From the NCBI RefSeq assembly GCF_900099785.1, contig NZ_FNDS01000011.1, forward strand, positions 62,001 through 126,000: 64,000 nt of DNA, read 5' to 3'. Shown here one piece after another: positions 29,578 to 37,681 of the stretch (position 1 is its first letter; each line of letters starts with the position of its first letter). This DNA comes from Pseudomonas panipatensis. Its GTDB lineage: Bacteria; Pseudomonadota; Gammaproteobacteria; Pseudomonadales; Pseudomonadaceae. A program made the translations under genes and the position numbers. The notes under the pieces are model-generated. The model was not told where the DNA came from and did not search any database. It saw only the letters and a list, made by a program, of their open reading frames with translations.

Positions 29578-31499
29578 TTGTCGCTTTCCACGTAACGAAT
29601 GAAGCCGCCGACTGCCAGGCCGCGCATCAGCCTGGCGCGGTACTCTTCCGTCACCGCCTGGCGTTCCCAGCCCGCGGCGGGCCAGTTTTCCAGCGACGCA
29701 CTCATGCCCTGCAGATCCAGCATGTCCGCGGCACCGGCATGGCTCGTCAGGCGCTGCATTTCCTCGCGCAATTCCGGCAGCGCGGCGCCCAGGGTTTCGT
29801 ACCAGTCGGCCGCCTGATAGCCACGGCTACGCGCATTCAGCACCTCCGGCGGCAACAGCTCGCCGACCAGGCGGCGCAACAGCCAACGCGTCTGCCCATC
29901 GCGCAGGTACTGGTCTTCCGGAATGCTCAGGCAGAACTCCACCAGCCGCCGGTCCGCGGTCGGGTCGCGCAGTTCCAGGCCGCGCAGGTTGGCGGCGATC
30001 GCCGGCTCGGCGGCATTGCCGCGGTTCAGCACGGCGGCGCGCATCTGCCGCGAGTCCTTCCAGCGCGGCCGTTCGAGGAACCAGTCGAGGGCCTTGGCGC
30101 GCGCCTCCAGGTGCGTGCCCTGGCGCCAGCGCGAATGCAGGGCGCTGCGCTTCTCCAGGTGCAACTGCGTGCCGCTCAGGCGTGCCTGCAGGCGCCACAG
30201 CGGCAGCGGCAGGTGCGGTTCCACGGAAAGCCGCAACAGGCGCGCCAGCGGATGGCGACGGCGGCAAGCCGCCAGTTCACGCCACCAATCGCGCCAGCGG
30301 CGCTTGCCGAAGAGTTCGGCGAGGTAGGCCAGGCCGGTGTGCGAAATGGTCATGTTGCCGGCGTTGGCGTTCAGCAGTACGCGCACACCGCGACGCTGCG
30401 CGTCGGCCTCGATGGCATCCAGCCAGAGGCTGTTGACCGCGTACATCGGCATGCAGTCCATGGCTTCTGTCAGCGTCCGCAGGACATCGAGCGGCGCGCG
30501 CGGATTGGCGCGGATCAGCACATGGTCGATATTCGCGAAGCGCGCCGCCACGGCCCGCGCGCCCGGCCCCTCGTCGGCATGCTGGCCCTTGGGCGCGGGC
30601 CCAGCGAAGCCTTCGCGCGGCACGGCGGTGAAGGCGGTCAGGCGCTGCCCGCTGCGCGCCAACTGGCGCGCAGCCAGGGCAGTGACCGTGCCACTGTCGA
30701 AGCCGGAACTCAGTTGCGAGGCCAGCGGCCCGGCCGCGCGCAGGCAACTGGCGACCGAGCGTTCGAGGACTTCGCTGAACGCTTCCAGGTACTCGTCGTC
30801 GCTGCCCAGGCGCAATTCGCGTCGAGGATCCAGGCGGTAATACTGGCGGCACTCCAGGCGCTCGCCCTGCACACTGAGCAACTGGCCGCGCTCGACGCGA
30901 CGGATGTCCTTGAACAACGTCTGCGCACCGGACATCGGCAACTGCGCCAGGCGTTCCGCCAGGCTGGCCTGACAGATTTCCCGCGGCACCCCGGGAATGC
31001 AGAACAGCCCCTTGGGCAGGCTGGCGAAGGCGAAGAAACCACGCCCCTGGAACCACACCAGCGGGCGCCCGCCCATGGCATCGCGAACCAGTTCCAGGCG
31101 CCGCTGCGCCGGCCACCAGCAGGCATAGGCAAAACTCCCCAGCAGGTGTTCCGGCGCCGCATCGACCCAGCGCAGGCAAGCGCGCTGGACCAGATCGACG
31201 TCCGCCAGCAGGGCCAGTTCGGCGCTGCCCAGGCCCAGCTCAGCGGCCAGTTCGCGGCGATTGTCCAGGCGGCCGTCGAACAGCACCACGCAGCGCCGCT
31301 CCGGGTCCAGGCGCGGTTGCTGATCGAGCGAGTCTTCCGGGGTGATGCGCAGCAGGCAATGCAGCAGCCCCGCCGGCCCCTCGCGCCACTGCCGCTGGGC
31401 ATCGGCGCCATAGGGCGCGAGCACCGCCTGCATGCGCTGCAGGGTGGCGCGATCGGGCGCCGTGCCATCCAGGCGGATCAAACCGGCAATCGCACTCAT
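29571..31499 (-). CDS. lasso peptide cyclase-like asparagine synthetase homologue
   Basis: This 642-residue AsnB-fold protein begins MSAIAGL, with Ser in place of the glutaminase nucleophile Cys2. It cannot use glutamine in the normal way. It keeps the ATP-PPi loop SSGFDS (264-269) for carboxylate adenylation, as lasso cyclases do when activating the ring Asp/Glu. The region after it, with ANAGNMTISHTGLAYLAELF replacing the usual SGEGADELFGGY, fits the lasso C subfamily. It converges on the precursor and overlaps the upstream CobT-like gene by four bases (ATGA). Lasso cyclase is favoured over true asparagine synthetase because of the B1, B2 and precursor neighbours. Confidence 0.85.
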   Translation of the reverse strand: MSAIAGLIRLDGTAPDRATLQRMQAVLAPYGADAQRQWREGPAGLLHCLLRITPEDSLDQQPRLDPERRCVVLFDGRLDNRRELAAELGLGSAELALLADVDLVQRACLRWVDAAPEHLLGSFAYACWWPAQRRLELVRDAMGGRPLVWFQGRGFFAFASLPKGLFCIPGVPREICQASLAERLAQLPMSGAQTLFKDIRRVERGQLLSVQGERLECRQYYRLDPRRELRLGSDDEYLEAFSEVLERSVASCLRAAGPLASQLSSGFDSGTVTALAARQLARSGQRLTAFTAVPREGFAGPAPKGQHADEGPGARAVAARFANIDHVLIRANPRAPLDVLRTLTEAMDCMPMYAVNSLWLDAIEADAQRRGVRVLLNANAGNMTISHTGLAYLAELFGKRRWRDWWRELAACRRRHPLARLLRLSVEPHLPLPLWRLQARLSGTQLHLEKRSALHSRWRQGTHLEARAKALDWFLERPRWKDSRQMRAAVLNRGNAAEPAIAANLRGLELRDPTADRRLVEFCLSIPEDQYLRDGQTRWLLRRLVGELLPPEVLNARSRGYQAADWYETLGAALPELREEMQRLTSHAGAADMLDLQGMSASLENWPAAGWERQAVTEEYRARLMRGLAVGGFIRYVESDNR

Positions 31500-33079
31500 C
31501 TTCTCTCCCCGCCGACATCCAGCAACTCGGCCAACTGCTCGAACAATTGCGCGGCGATCCGTTCCGGCGCGCGCAAGGTCATCGAGCGCGCATAGAAACG
31601 CCCGACATTCTGCCCGGCACCGAGCGCGGCCAGATGGATCGGCCCCGCCTCGATGGCGGCGATCACCGCACGCAGATGATCGTCGAGGAAGGACGCGCCA
31701 TTCGCCTCGCGGGTCGCGGCATCGCAGGGCGCGCCGTCGCCGATCACCAGCAGTATCTTGCGCGCCTCCGGCTGACGCGCCAGGCGCCGCGCCGCCCAGG
31801 CCAGGGCTTCGCCGTCGATATTCTCCACCCCGGCCGTGGCATCGAGCAGCCACGGCAGCTGTCGCCGCGCCTGGCGCCAGGGCTGCCCGCAGGTCTTGTA
31901 GACGACATGCCGCACAGCATTCAGACGCCCCGGCGCGGGCGGCCGGCCGGCGGCCTCCCAGGCGCGCCGCAGCGGATTGTCCAGGCCCTCGGCAGTGGCG
32001 AAGCCGAGCACCTCGCAGCGAATGCCGCAGCGCTCCAGCGCGGCGACCGCCAGGTCGATCGCCTGCACCGCCAGCAGCGCCGGCTGGCCGCGCATCGAGC
32101 CGGACTGGTCGACCAGCAGGGTGACGCACGCCTCCGCCTGCGGCGCTTCGCCCTCGCGGCGGAAGATCCGCTCAGCGCCGCCCTGCTTGAGCGCGCTGGC
32201 GAGACGGCGGTTGTCCAGCAGGCCCTGCTCTTCGCCGAACGACCAGCGCCGCAGCCGCGCGGCCTGCAAGCGTCGTTGCAGGCGCACGGCCAGGCGCCGG
32301 CTGGCGATATCCGCGGGCGGCAGCGCTGGCCAGCCGCCCGCGGGCATCCGCGCGGCCAACTCACGCGCTCCGAGCAATTCGTCCCAGGCCGTGGAATAGA
32401 CCCGATAGCCCTGCGCCGCTGGCGCCGCCATGGCAAGCTCCGCGCCCGCGCTGGCGCTGGGCAGTGCAGCATCGGCGGCCAGCGCCACGAGCGCCTGAGG
32501 CAGCGTCACGGCAGGGGCGGCGCCATAGCGCGCGCACGCCGCCAACAGCGGCTGCAACGCTTCGGCATAACGTCGGCCATCGGCGAGGCAGTCGCGCACC
32601 GCGTCGAGGGCTTCCAGCAGCAGGCGTTGCAGCATTTCCGGGGAAGGCGGCGCGCTGTCGGGGCGGCGCCAGAAGGCCAGCTTGCGCAACGCCGAGGCGC
32701 CCTGCCCGCTCGCGGCGGACGGCGGTGGTGGCGGCATGCCTGACGGATCGGCCAGGCGCGCACGAGCGGCGCGGTACAGCCAGGTCGCCAGATCGGCGCC
32801 GGCCAGTTGATCGAGGCGACGCGCCAGGTTGAGGCGCATGCCCGGCAGGTCGGCGGCAGCCAGGCTTTCTACCCGCGCCTGTTCCAGGGCGTCATACCAG
32901 GGCCGCAGGGACGCATCGAGGTCGGCGGCAGCCGGCGCCCGGTGCCAGTGCGCCCAGGCCGCCTCGGCATCCGCCGCGCCGCGCTCAGGCACGGCGCAGG
33001 CCGCCAGCGACCCGCCGCCATCGGCATAGGTGCGCTGCCAGGCCGCCAGCGCGTTGGCCCGGCGTGCTGGCTCAGTCAT
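31496..33079 (-). CDS. CobT-like protein with C-terminal von Willebrand A domain
   Basis: This 527-residue protein has a variable N-terminal half and a C-terminal vWA domain. The MIDAS motif is DQSGS at 324-328. Other CobT-type signatures are LERCGIRCEVLGFATAEGL, PGRLNAVRHVVYK, NIDGEALAWAARRLA and ILLVIGDGAPCD. In cobaltochelatase, CobT pairs with the AAA+ CobS to drive metal insertion by CobN; no CobN is present here. It overlaps the CobS-like gene by eight bases and the cyclase gene by four, forming one translational unit. The pair may act as a general AAA+/vWA remodelling module for the RiPP pathway, which is a hypothesis. Confidence 0.85.
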   Translation of the reverse strand: MTEPARRANALAAWQRTYADGGGSLAACAVPERGAADAEAAWAHWHRAPAAADLDASLRPWYDALEQARVESLAAADLPGMRLNLARRLDQLAGADLATWLYRAARARLADPSGMPPPPPSAASGQGASALRKLAFWRRPDSAPPSPEMLQRLLLEALDAVRDCLADGRRYAEALQPLLAACARYGAAPAVTLPQALVALAADAALPSASAGAELAMAAPAAQGYRVYSTAWDELLGARELAARMPAGGWPALPPADIASRRLAVRLQRRLQAARLRRWSFGEEQGLLDNRRLASALKQGGAERIFRREGEAPQAEACVTLLVDQSGSMRGQPALLAVQAIDLAVAALERCGIRCEVLGFATAEGLDNPLRRAWEAAGRPPAPGRLNAVRHVVYKTCGQPWRQARRQLPWLLDATAGVENIDGEALAWAARRLARQPEARKILLVIGDGAPCDAATREANGASFLDDHLRAVIAAIEAGPIHLAALGAGQNVGRFYARSMTLRAPERIAAQLFEQLAELLDVGGERR

Positions 33080-33914
33080 GCGTGGAACCGGCGCTGTCGC
33101 CATGGAGTTCTTCAGCGAAACAACGCTGGAAGATTTCCGCCAGCAAGGCGCGCTCGCTGTCGTCGCAGCGGTTGTAGAAGGCCAGGCGGAAGGCCAGGCG
33201 CACATCGCCGAGCAAGGCATGGTTCTCGCACCAGGCGATCAGGCTGCGCATCGACAGCAGCGACGACAGATCGCCGTTGGCCTGTGCCCGCCGCGCCAGT
33301 CCGGCCAGGTTGAGCATTGCCGTGAGGATCGGCGCCGGCACCTGCGGCACGCGCGCGGCGAGGATCGCGCGCTCCTGCTCGGGCGCCGGGTAATCGAGCT
33401 GCGCCACCACGCTCCAGCGATCCAGTTGCGCCTGGTTCAACGCCTGGGTGCCGGCATACAGGCCGCTGCCATCGCCCTGCCCGGCGGTATTCGCCGTGGC
33501 GAACAGGCGGAAGGCCGGGTGCGGCGTGAGCACCTGGTTCTGGTCGAGCAGGGTCAGCCGGCCATCGGCTTCCAGCAGCCGCTGCAGCACCAGCATCACG
33601 TCGGGGCGACCGGCATCGTACTCGTCGAGGATCAGCGCCATTGGCCGCTGCAGCGCCCAGACCAGCAGGCCGGGGACGAACTCGCTGACCTGACGGCCAT
33701 CGCGCAGCAGCAGCATGTCGCGGCCGATCAGGTCGGCGCGGGTCACATGGCCGTCGAGGTTGATGCGCAGGCACGGCCAGTTCAGGCGCGCCGCGACCTG
33801 CTCGATATGGCTGCTCTTGCCGCTGCCATGCGGGCCATGCGTGAGCGTCACACCGCTACCCCGCGCGGGAGGCCTTATTTCCTTGGCGCTTCGCTGCAAT
33901 GAACGCCTCACCAT
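33072..33914 (-). pseudogene. CobS-like AAA+ ATPase, N-terminus replaced at the prophage junction
   Basis: From about residue 22 the sequence is a good CobS match: Walker A HGPHGSGKSSHIEQVAARLNW (in part), Walker B ALILDEYDAGRPDVM, the sensor region FRLFATANTAGQGDGSGLY and the Arg-finger region LDRWSVVAQLDYPAP. Family members have roughly 60-80 further residues before the Walker A strand. Here they are replaced by about 20 Arg-rich, unrelated residues (MVRRSLQRSAKEIRPPARGSG split at the join), and phage DNA begins directly upstream. The gene is therefore probably interrupted by prophage integration. The open frame up to 33914 may still produce a truncated protein that keeps the ATP site. Confidence 0.75.
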
Positions 33915-33999
33915 GCCGGACAGCGAGTGACTATGTCACTTGGAAAGTCACTGGCCCTTCCCTGCCCGGTTCTGGGCGAATCCCTTCCTTTATATAGCT
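33850..33999. other. host-prophage junction (right or left attachment region)
   Basis: CobS-family similarity stops near 33850-33860, and the first phage gene on this side (Rz) ends at 34000. The interval holds the perfect palindrome CCCGCGCGGG (33861-33870) and a hairpin AGTGAC-ATA-GTCACT around 33929-33943. The exact att core cannot be defined without the other end of the prophage. No tRNA gene is present here. Confidence 0.55.
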
Positions 34000-34503
34000 T
34001 CACCGCAGCGCGTCATACGCTGCCTCACACGCTAGCCCCCGGGTGCGGGACTGGTCAAAAGCCTCCGCCAGGACTCCCGCTCTTTCGTCAGCGCGCTTGA
34101 GCACGTCGGCGAGCAACTGGGCGGAGGCGGCAGCTGCCTTGCTTGCTCCGGCAGTGCAGGTATCGCGGCCGGCTTCACTTGCTGCCAGTCTGCGTGCGAG
34201 GTTGTCGGCTGCGTCCCGCAGGCTGCCAGCAGAAGCGCGAGCAGCGGCAGCATCAGTAGCCGCGCGGTCGATTTCACGTTGGGCATCTTGTGTCACCTTT
34301 GAAATGGATTGTTGGCGGGATTGCTCGATCGCGCGTTGCTCGGCCTGGGCTTTGGCGGTCTCCGCAGCATCGGCGGCCAGGTGCCGTTCCCACTTCGCCC
34401 GCCAGGCGGCATCGGCGCGGGAGCTGCCCTGCTGCCAGCAGAACGCGCCGACGGCGCCGATCAGCAGCGCCAGGGCGAGCGGCTTCCAGTAGTTGAGAAG
34501 CAT
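34000..34503 (-). CDS. Rz: Rz-like inner-membrane spanin
   Basis: This 167-residue protein has one N-terminal transmembrane helix (about residues 7-22) and a long periplasmic coiled coil rich in Ala, Gln, Arg and Glu. It is the i-spanin that, with the lipoprotein Rz1, fuses inner and outer membranes in the last step of lysis. The ATG at 34503 shares one base with the stop of the upstream DUF6527 gene. The Rz1 gene lies entirely inside this reading frame. It is the last phage gene before the host junction. Confidence 0.85.
   Translation of the reverse strand: MLLNYWKPLALALLIGAVGAFCWQQGSSRADAAWRAKWERHLAADAAETAKAQAEQRAIEQSRQQSISKVTQDAQREIDRAATDAAAARASAGSLRDAADNLARRLAASEAGRDTCTAGASKAAAASAQLLADVLKRADERAGVLAEAFDQSRTRGLACEAAYDALR
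34032..34286 (-). CDS. Rz1: Rz1-like outer-membrane spanin lipoprotein, nested inside Rz
   Basis: This 84-residue protein in a different frame has a lipoprotein signal ending LLAAC (Cys23) and a proline-rich mature part (ALPEQARQLPPPPSCSP). Both are hallmarks of Rz1. It is fully embedded in the Rz gene, as in lambda. It would be lipidated and anchored in the outer membrane, facing Rz. Confidence 0.85.
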   Translation of the reverse strand: MPNVKSTARLLMLPLLALLLAACGTQPTTSHADWQQVKPAAIPALPEQARQLPPPPSCSPTCSSALTKERESWRRLLTSPAPGG

Positions 34504-34817
34504 CAGTAGTCTCCGATCTCGGGAAGGTTGACCGTCTGTCCGGCCAGGGCATGGGTACAGTCGCTCAGGAACTCGATGCGACCATCTCGGACGAAGGAGT
34601 GGCAGCGGCGATCCTCTCGCTGTTCGCCCCACCAGTACTGAACCAGGATCGAAGGGCTGAAGGTCGGCTTGTTCACGTCGCCGTTCCAGTCCCAACCAGG
34701 TCCAGGCATGGCACGGTTGACGTTGACGCCATGCAGCATCTGGCAGCCGGGGCAAAGAAAGAACAGTTGGTCGTCGGCACGCTCCAGGATCGGCGACAAC
34801 TGAACAAAGGCGCTCAT
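34503..34817 (-). CDS. DUF6527-type small protein in the lysis module
   Basis: This 104-residue protein contains a zinc-binding-like FLCPGCQMLHGV, then WDWNGDVNKPTFSPSILV and RCHSFVRDGRIEFLSDCTHALAGQTV. That cysteine/histidine pattern matches the DUF6527 family found in phage lysis regions. The function is unknown. The ATG at 34817 overlaps the endolysin stop by four bases. There is no signal peptide. Confidence 0.75.
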   Translation of the reverse strand: MSAFVQLSPILERADDQLFFLCPGCQMLHGVNVNRAMPGPGWDWNGDVNKPTFSPSILVQYWWGEQREDRRCHSFVRDGRIEFLSDCTHALAGQTVNLPEIGDY

Positions 34818-35443
34818 ACAAGCACCTCCTTGGCCTTGGCCCACAGCGCCAGGCGCTCGGCCTGCCCATTCAAGCCGCCGTTGATGCGTCGAGTGATGTC
34901 GTCGAAGCGCCCGGCGTCGGCCAGGTCGTTCAGGCCATTGGCCGACCACCACCATGCGGCCGACATCGCGGCGAAGTCAGGCTGCTCGAGCAGTTGCGGC
35001 TGATCCTCCAGCGGCTGGCCAATCCCGGCGCCAGCGGCGCGGTAGTTCGCACGCCCGGTGATCTGGATCAGGCCGCGGCCACGGTAGAGCCAGCCGTCAC
35101 CGGAGCTGACCGGGCCGTTTCCGTTCCGGCCGGCATAGGTCGTATTGGCGATCAACGGCGGGTTACGCGCGATCTGGTTCGCCAGTGCGTTCGGCTGCCC
35201 ATCGGCACCGCGATACCGGCTTGGCCAGGTGTTGGCCAGGCCCTGGGCCGAGTAATTCAGGTTCTCGACCAGCGCGGTGAGCTGCGCGCTCTCATGCCCG
35301 ACCTGGGCCAGGAAGGCGGCCATGCGCACGTTCGACGTGATGCCGAAGCGGATCATCGCCCGGTTGAGCGCAGGAACGAAAACGCCGGCTCGAGGGCCGG
35401 CGTTCGGAAGGATCTGCAGCAACTGCTGCTCGGTGATGGGCAT
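34814..35443 (-). CDS. GH19 chitinase-like endolysin
   Basis: This 209-residue glycoside hydrolase family 19 protein cleaves peptidoglycan glycan strands. Catalytic Glu51 is in FLAQVGHESAQL. Other landmarks are NTWPSRYRG, WLYRGRGLIQITGRANYRAAG and the C-terminal ITRRINGGLNGQAERL. It has no signal peptide, so it depends on a holin for release. The ATG at 35443 coincides with the stop region of the DUF1353 gene. The longer upstream frame is not family-like. Confidence 0.93.
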   Translation of the reverse strand: MPITEQQLLQILPNAGPRAGVFVPALNRAMIRFGITSNVRMAAFLAQVGHESAQLTALVENLNYSAQGLANTWPSRYRGADGQPNALANQIARNPPLIANTTYAGRNGNGPVSSGDGWLYRGRGLIQITGRANYRAAGAGIGQPLEDQPQLLEQPDFAAMSAAWWWSANGLNDLADAGRFDDITRRINGGLNGQAERLALWAKAKEVLV

Positions 35444-35847
35444 TACTGGCCTCCAGAAACAGAAGACCCGGCGCTGGGCCGGGTCTTGGTGTAGTGCGAT
35501 GCACCGCCGATTCGGACGCCGGCCCACATGATCCAGGCCCGCCAGGCTGCAACCCCCTCGGCGCGGAGCGCGCGGTAGAACACCGCATCGCAGTCCTTCC
35601 GGGGCAGTTGGCCGGCCGTGTACAGCTGGTCGTGGATGGTCGCTGCGAGGTTGCCGTAACCGGCGACCAGGGCGAAGAACACGAAGAGCACGGCGTTGTG
35701 CAGCACCTGCAGGCTGGCGAAGTTCGTCTCAAAGCCTGCCGGCGCGGTGAACGTGCCGAGGTCATCCTCGAGCACCAGGTCAGCCAACAGTCGGTGATTC
35801 CACTTCCCCAGTTGCTCGGTCTTCAGCGTGGTCAGGAACCGGCTCAT
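35443..35847 (-). CDS. DUF1353-domain phage protein
   Basis: This 134-residue protein has the DUF1353 features TAPAGFETNFASL and AATIHDQLYTAGQLPRKDCDAVFYRALRAEGV, where conserved His/Asp residues resemble a small metal site. It is common near tail and lysis genes of Pseudomonas and enterobacterial phages. Its role is unknown. It overlaps both neighbours by a few bases, consistent with the late operon. Confidence 0.82.
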   Translation of the reverse strand: MSRFLTTLKTEQLGKWNHRLLADLVLEDDLGTFTAPAGFETNFASLQVLHNAVLFVFFALVAGYGNLAATIHDQLYTAGQLPRKDCDAVFYRALRAEGVAAWRAWIMWAGVRIGGASHYTKTRPSAGSSVSGGQ

Positions 35848-36362
35848 GTCGGCCAGCCTTCGTCGAGCATTGCTTCGGTGAAGGTGCCGGCATCGACCTC
35901 TTCCGCCAGGGCCTTTTCACGGTCATAGCACGCCTGGATGTATGCCCGCATCGCCCGAGCAATGGCCAGGATCTGCGTGGCACTGAGGGTCACCCAGCTA
36001 CCGTCGGCCGCCTTCCAGTCACAGCTATAGGTCGAGTCGAGTGTTGCTTCCAGGGCTGCGCCGGTGATCTTCACCTGGCTGGTGTCGCTGGTGTCCAGAT
36101 GGACGCCATCCGCATTGGTGCCAGCTTGCACCTGCTGCCAGCGGCGTTCGGCGATCTTGGCCTTCATCTCTTCTGCCGTCGGCGCAGGAACGACTGGCGC
36201 GGAGAATTTTCCCGCGGCATAGGTCCAGCCACAGGCTACATCCGCGCCATCAGGTACTACGACCCAGACCAGGTCAGGATGGAACATCTCGCTGATATCG
36301 CCGTCAGTTTCAAACAGCTCGACAACGACCACGTCCTCAATCCGCGCATACGTTTTCATCAT
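35844..36362 (-). CDS. tail fibre assembly-like protein (DUF4376)
   Basis: This 172-residue protein has an N-terminal portion resembling tail-fibre accessory proteins (VWVVVPDGADVACGWTYAAGKFSAP). A DUF4376 helical domain follows (AKIAERRWQQVQAG through AIARAMRAYIQACYDREK). It lies directly downstream of the fibre gene with a four-base overlap, the usual place for a fibre chaperone. It could help fibre trimerisation. It may instead be structural. Confidence 0.75.
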   Translation of the reverse strand: MMKTYARIEDVVVVELFETDGDISEMFHPDLVWVVVPDGADVACGWTYAAGKFSAPVVPAPTAEEMKAKIAERRWQQVQAGTNADGVHLDTSDTSQVKITGAALEATLDSTYSCDWKAADGSWVTLSATQILAIARAMRAYIQACYDREKALAEEVDAGTFTEAMLDEGWPT

Positions 36363-37669
36363 GCGTACTCCCAGACAATTACCATGCCCGACGCGCCGAC
36401 CCCGCCGGCGAGTGCAGAAGCGCTGACGCCGATCCCAGCGCCACCGCCTCCCGAGCCTTTTGCTTGTGCCGCGCCGCCGACAGAGCCAGACCCTCCGTTA
36501 CCCCCCATGCCAAAATAGGAAGCCCCGCCGAAGCCTCCAACGGGCAGATATCCGGTGCCGACAATTCCATATCCGGCAAATCCGATCCCACCGCTGCTGG
36601 AGACGTCAGGAGATCCGCTGATAGTTAACGATCCACTGCCGCCATTGGCGAAGAAGCAGGAGCCTGCTGGACCACCAGTCGCGCCCCCTGCCCCCCCGCC
36701 GACGCTGAGCAGGGCACCGAACGAGGAGCTACCGCCCGCGCCCCCTGTCGCCCCAGCCGAGGCAGTTCCGCCTGCGCCAACGGTCACAGTTACCCCGGCG
36801 AATCCTGAGGTAATTCGTTTCTTGGCATAAGCGCCGGCACCCCCGCCGCCACCCACAGAAATGGCACCCGCGCCAGATGCAGGGGCACCACCACCGCCAC
36901 CGCCACCACCGACTGCCTCAACAACAACCGACTTGGTTCCATCGGTTGGCGTGTAGGTGAAGCTGCCTGCTGAGGCAAAAACCTGCACGCCGATAAGGCG
37001 CCCATTTGCGATGCCGTCTGTGCGCGCCATGATTTTCCAGGCAGAGCCCGTGGACACGACAACAATCGTCTCGCCCTTAGCCATGACGTAGGGCGTAAGC
37101 TGCGTAGCGAAGTCGAGGAAGACGAGAAGATCGGAGCCAGCAGCGCCTACCGCGAAGCTCGACATGGCACTGGAGATGTGCGAGATCACAAAAGTCGCAC
37201 CAGGCGCAACCGAACTCAGCAGCGGCAATTGCAGGTTTACGGCGCCGGTCCCGGCATTGGAGCAGACATAGGTTCCCGCCTGCGCGGCGGTCAGCGCGGT
37301 ATTCGCCGTCACAGCCTGAAATGCCTTGATGTTGCCCAGGGCGTTCTGCACGAATGCCGTTGTTGCCAACTTGGTCGAGGCATCAAACTGCGCGGCGGTC
37401 ACGCCAATCGAAAGTGCTGACTTGAGATTTGCAAGCAAGGTCGCCGTAGTGCCGTCATCGACTGCATCAAGCCCTGTCTTATCGACAATCAATTGCGCAA
37501 GGACTGCCGCCATAATTGAAGATTGGCGCCAAACTTTGTTCAACTGCGCAGACTGAGCCGTACCTGCCGAAAACCCTGCTGTACGCGCGGCCAGCGCGGC
37601 ATAGGCGCTCTGCGTTAGGACGTTCGAACCCGCCCCGCCGGCAAACGGCAGGAAGTCATTATTTGCCAT
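36359..37669 (-). CDS. tail fibre protein with glycine-rich C-terminal domain
   Basis: This 436-residue protein has an N-terminal phage-fibre module (ANNDFLPFAGGAGSNVLTQSAY, in part) and a C-terminal half dominated by glycine-rich runs such as GGGGGGGAPASGAG. Such poly-Gly II domains form receptor-binding tips in T4-like and Mu-like fibres. It is therefore the probable host-range determinant. It precedes the DUF4376 assembly gene. Its lower GC compared with host genes is obvious in the repeated Ala/Gly/Ser codons. Confidence 0.85.
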   Translation of the reverse strand: MANNDFLPFAGGAGSNVLTQSAYAALAARTAGFSAGTAQSAQLNKVWRQSSIMAAVLAQLIVDKTGLDAVDDGTTATLLANLKSALSIGVTAAQFDASTKLATTAFVQNALGNIKAFQAVTANTALTAAQAGTYVCSNAGTGAVNLQLPLLSSVAPGATFVISHISSAMSSFAVGAAGSDLLVFLDFATQLTPYVMAKGETIVVVSTGSAWKIMARTDGIANGRLIGVQVFASAGSFTYTPTDGTKSVVVEAVGGGGGGGGAPASGAGAISVGGGGGAGAYAKKRITSGFAGVTVTVGAGGTASAGATGGAGGSSSFGALLSVGGGAGGATGGPAGSCFFANGGSGSLTISGSPDVSSSGGIGFAGYGIVGTGYLPVGGFGGASYFGMGGNGGSGSVGGAAQAKGSGGGGAGIGVSASALAGGVGASGMVIVWEYA

Positions 37670-37681
37670 GAAGTTCTCCAG

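Noticed and set aside
31496..33914. True cobaltochelatase CobST operon for cobalamin synthesis
   Set aside because: No CobN or other cobalamin genes are near, and both genes are coupled to the lasso cyclase gene. It remains possible that CobN is elsewhere.
33850..34000. tRNA-based attachment site
   Set aside because: No cloverleaf or tRNA 3' end is seen at the junction; the target appears to be a coding gene.
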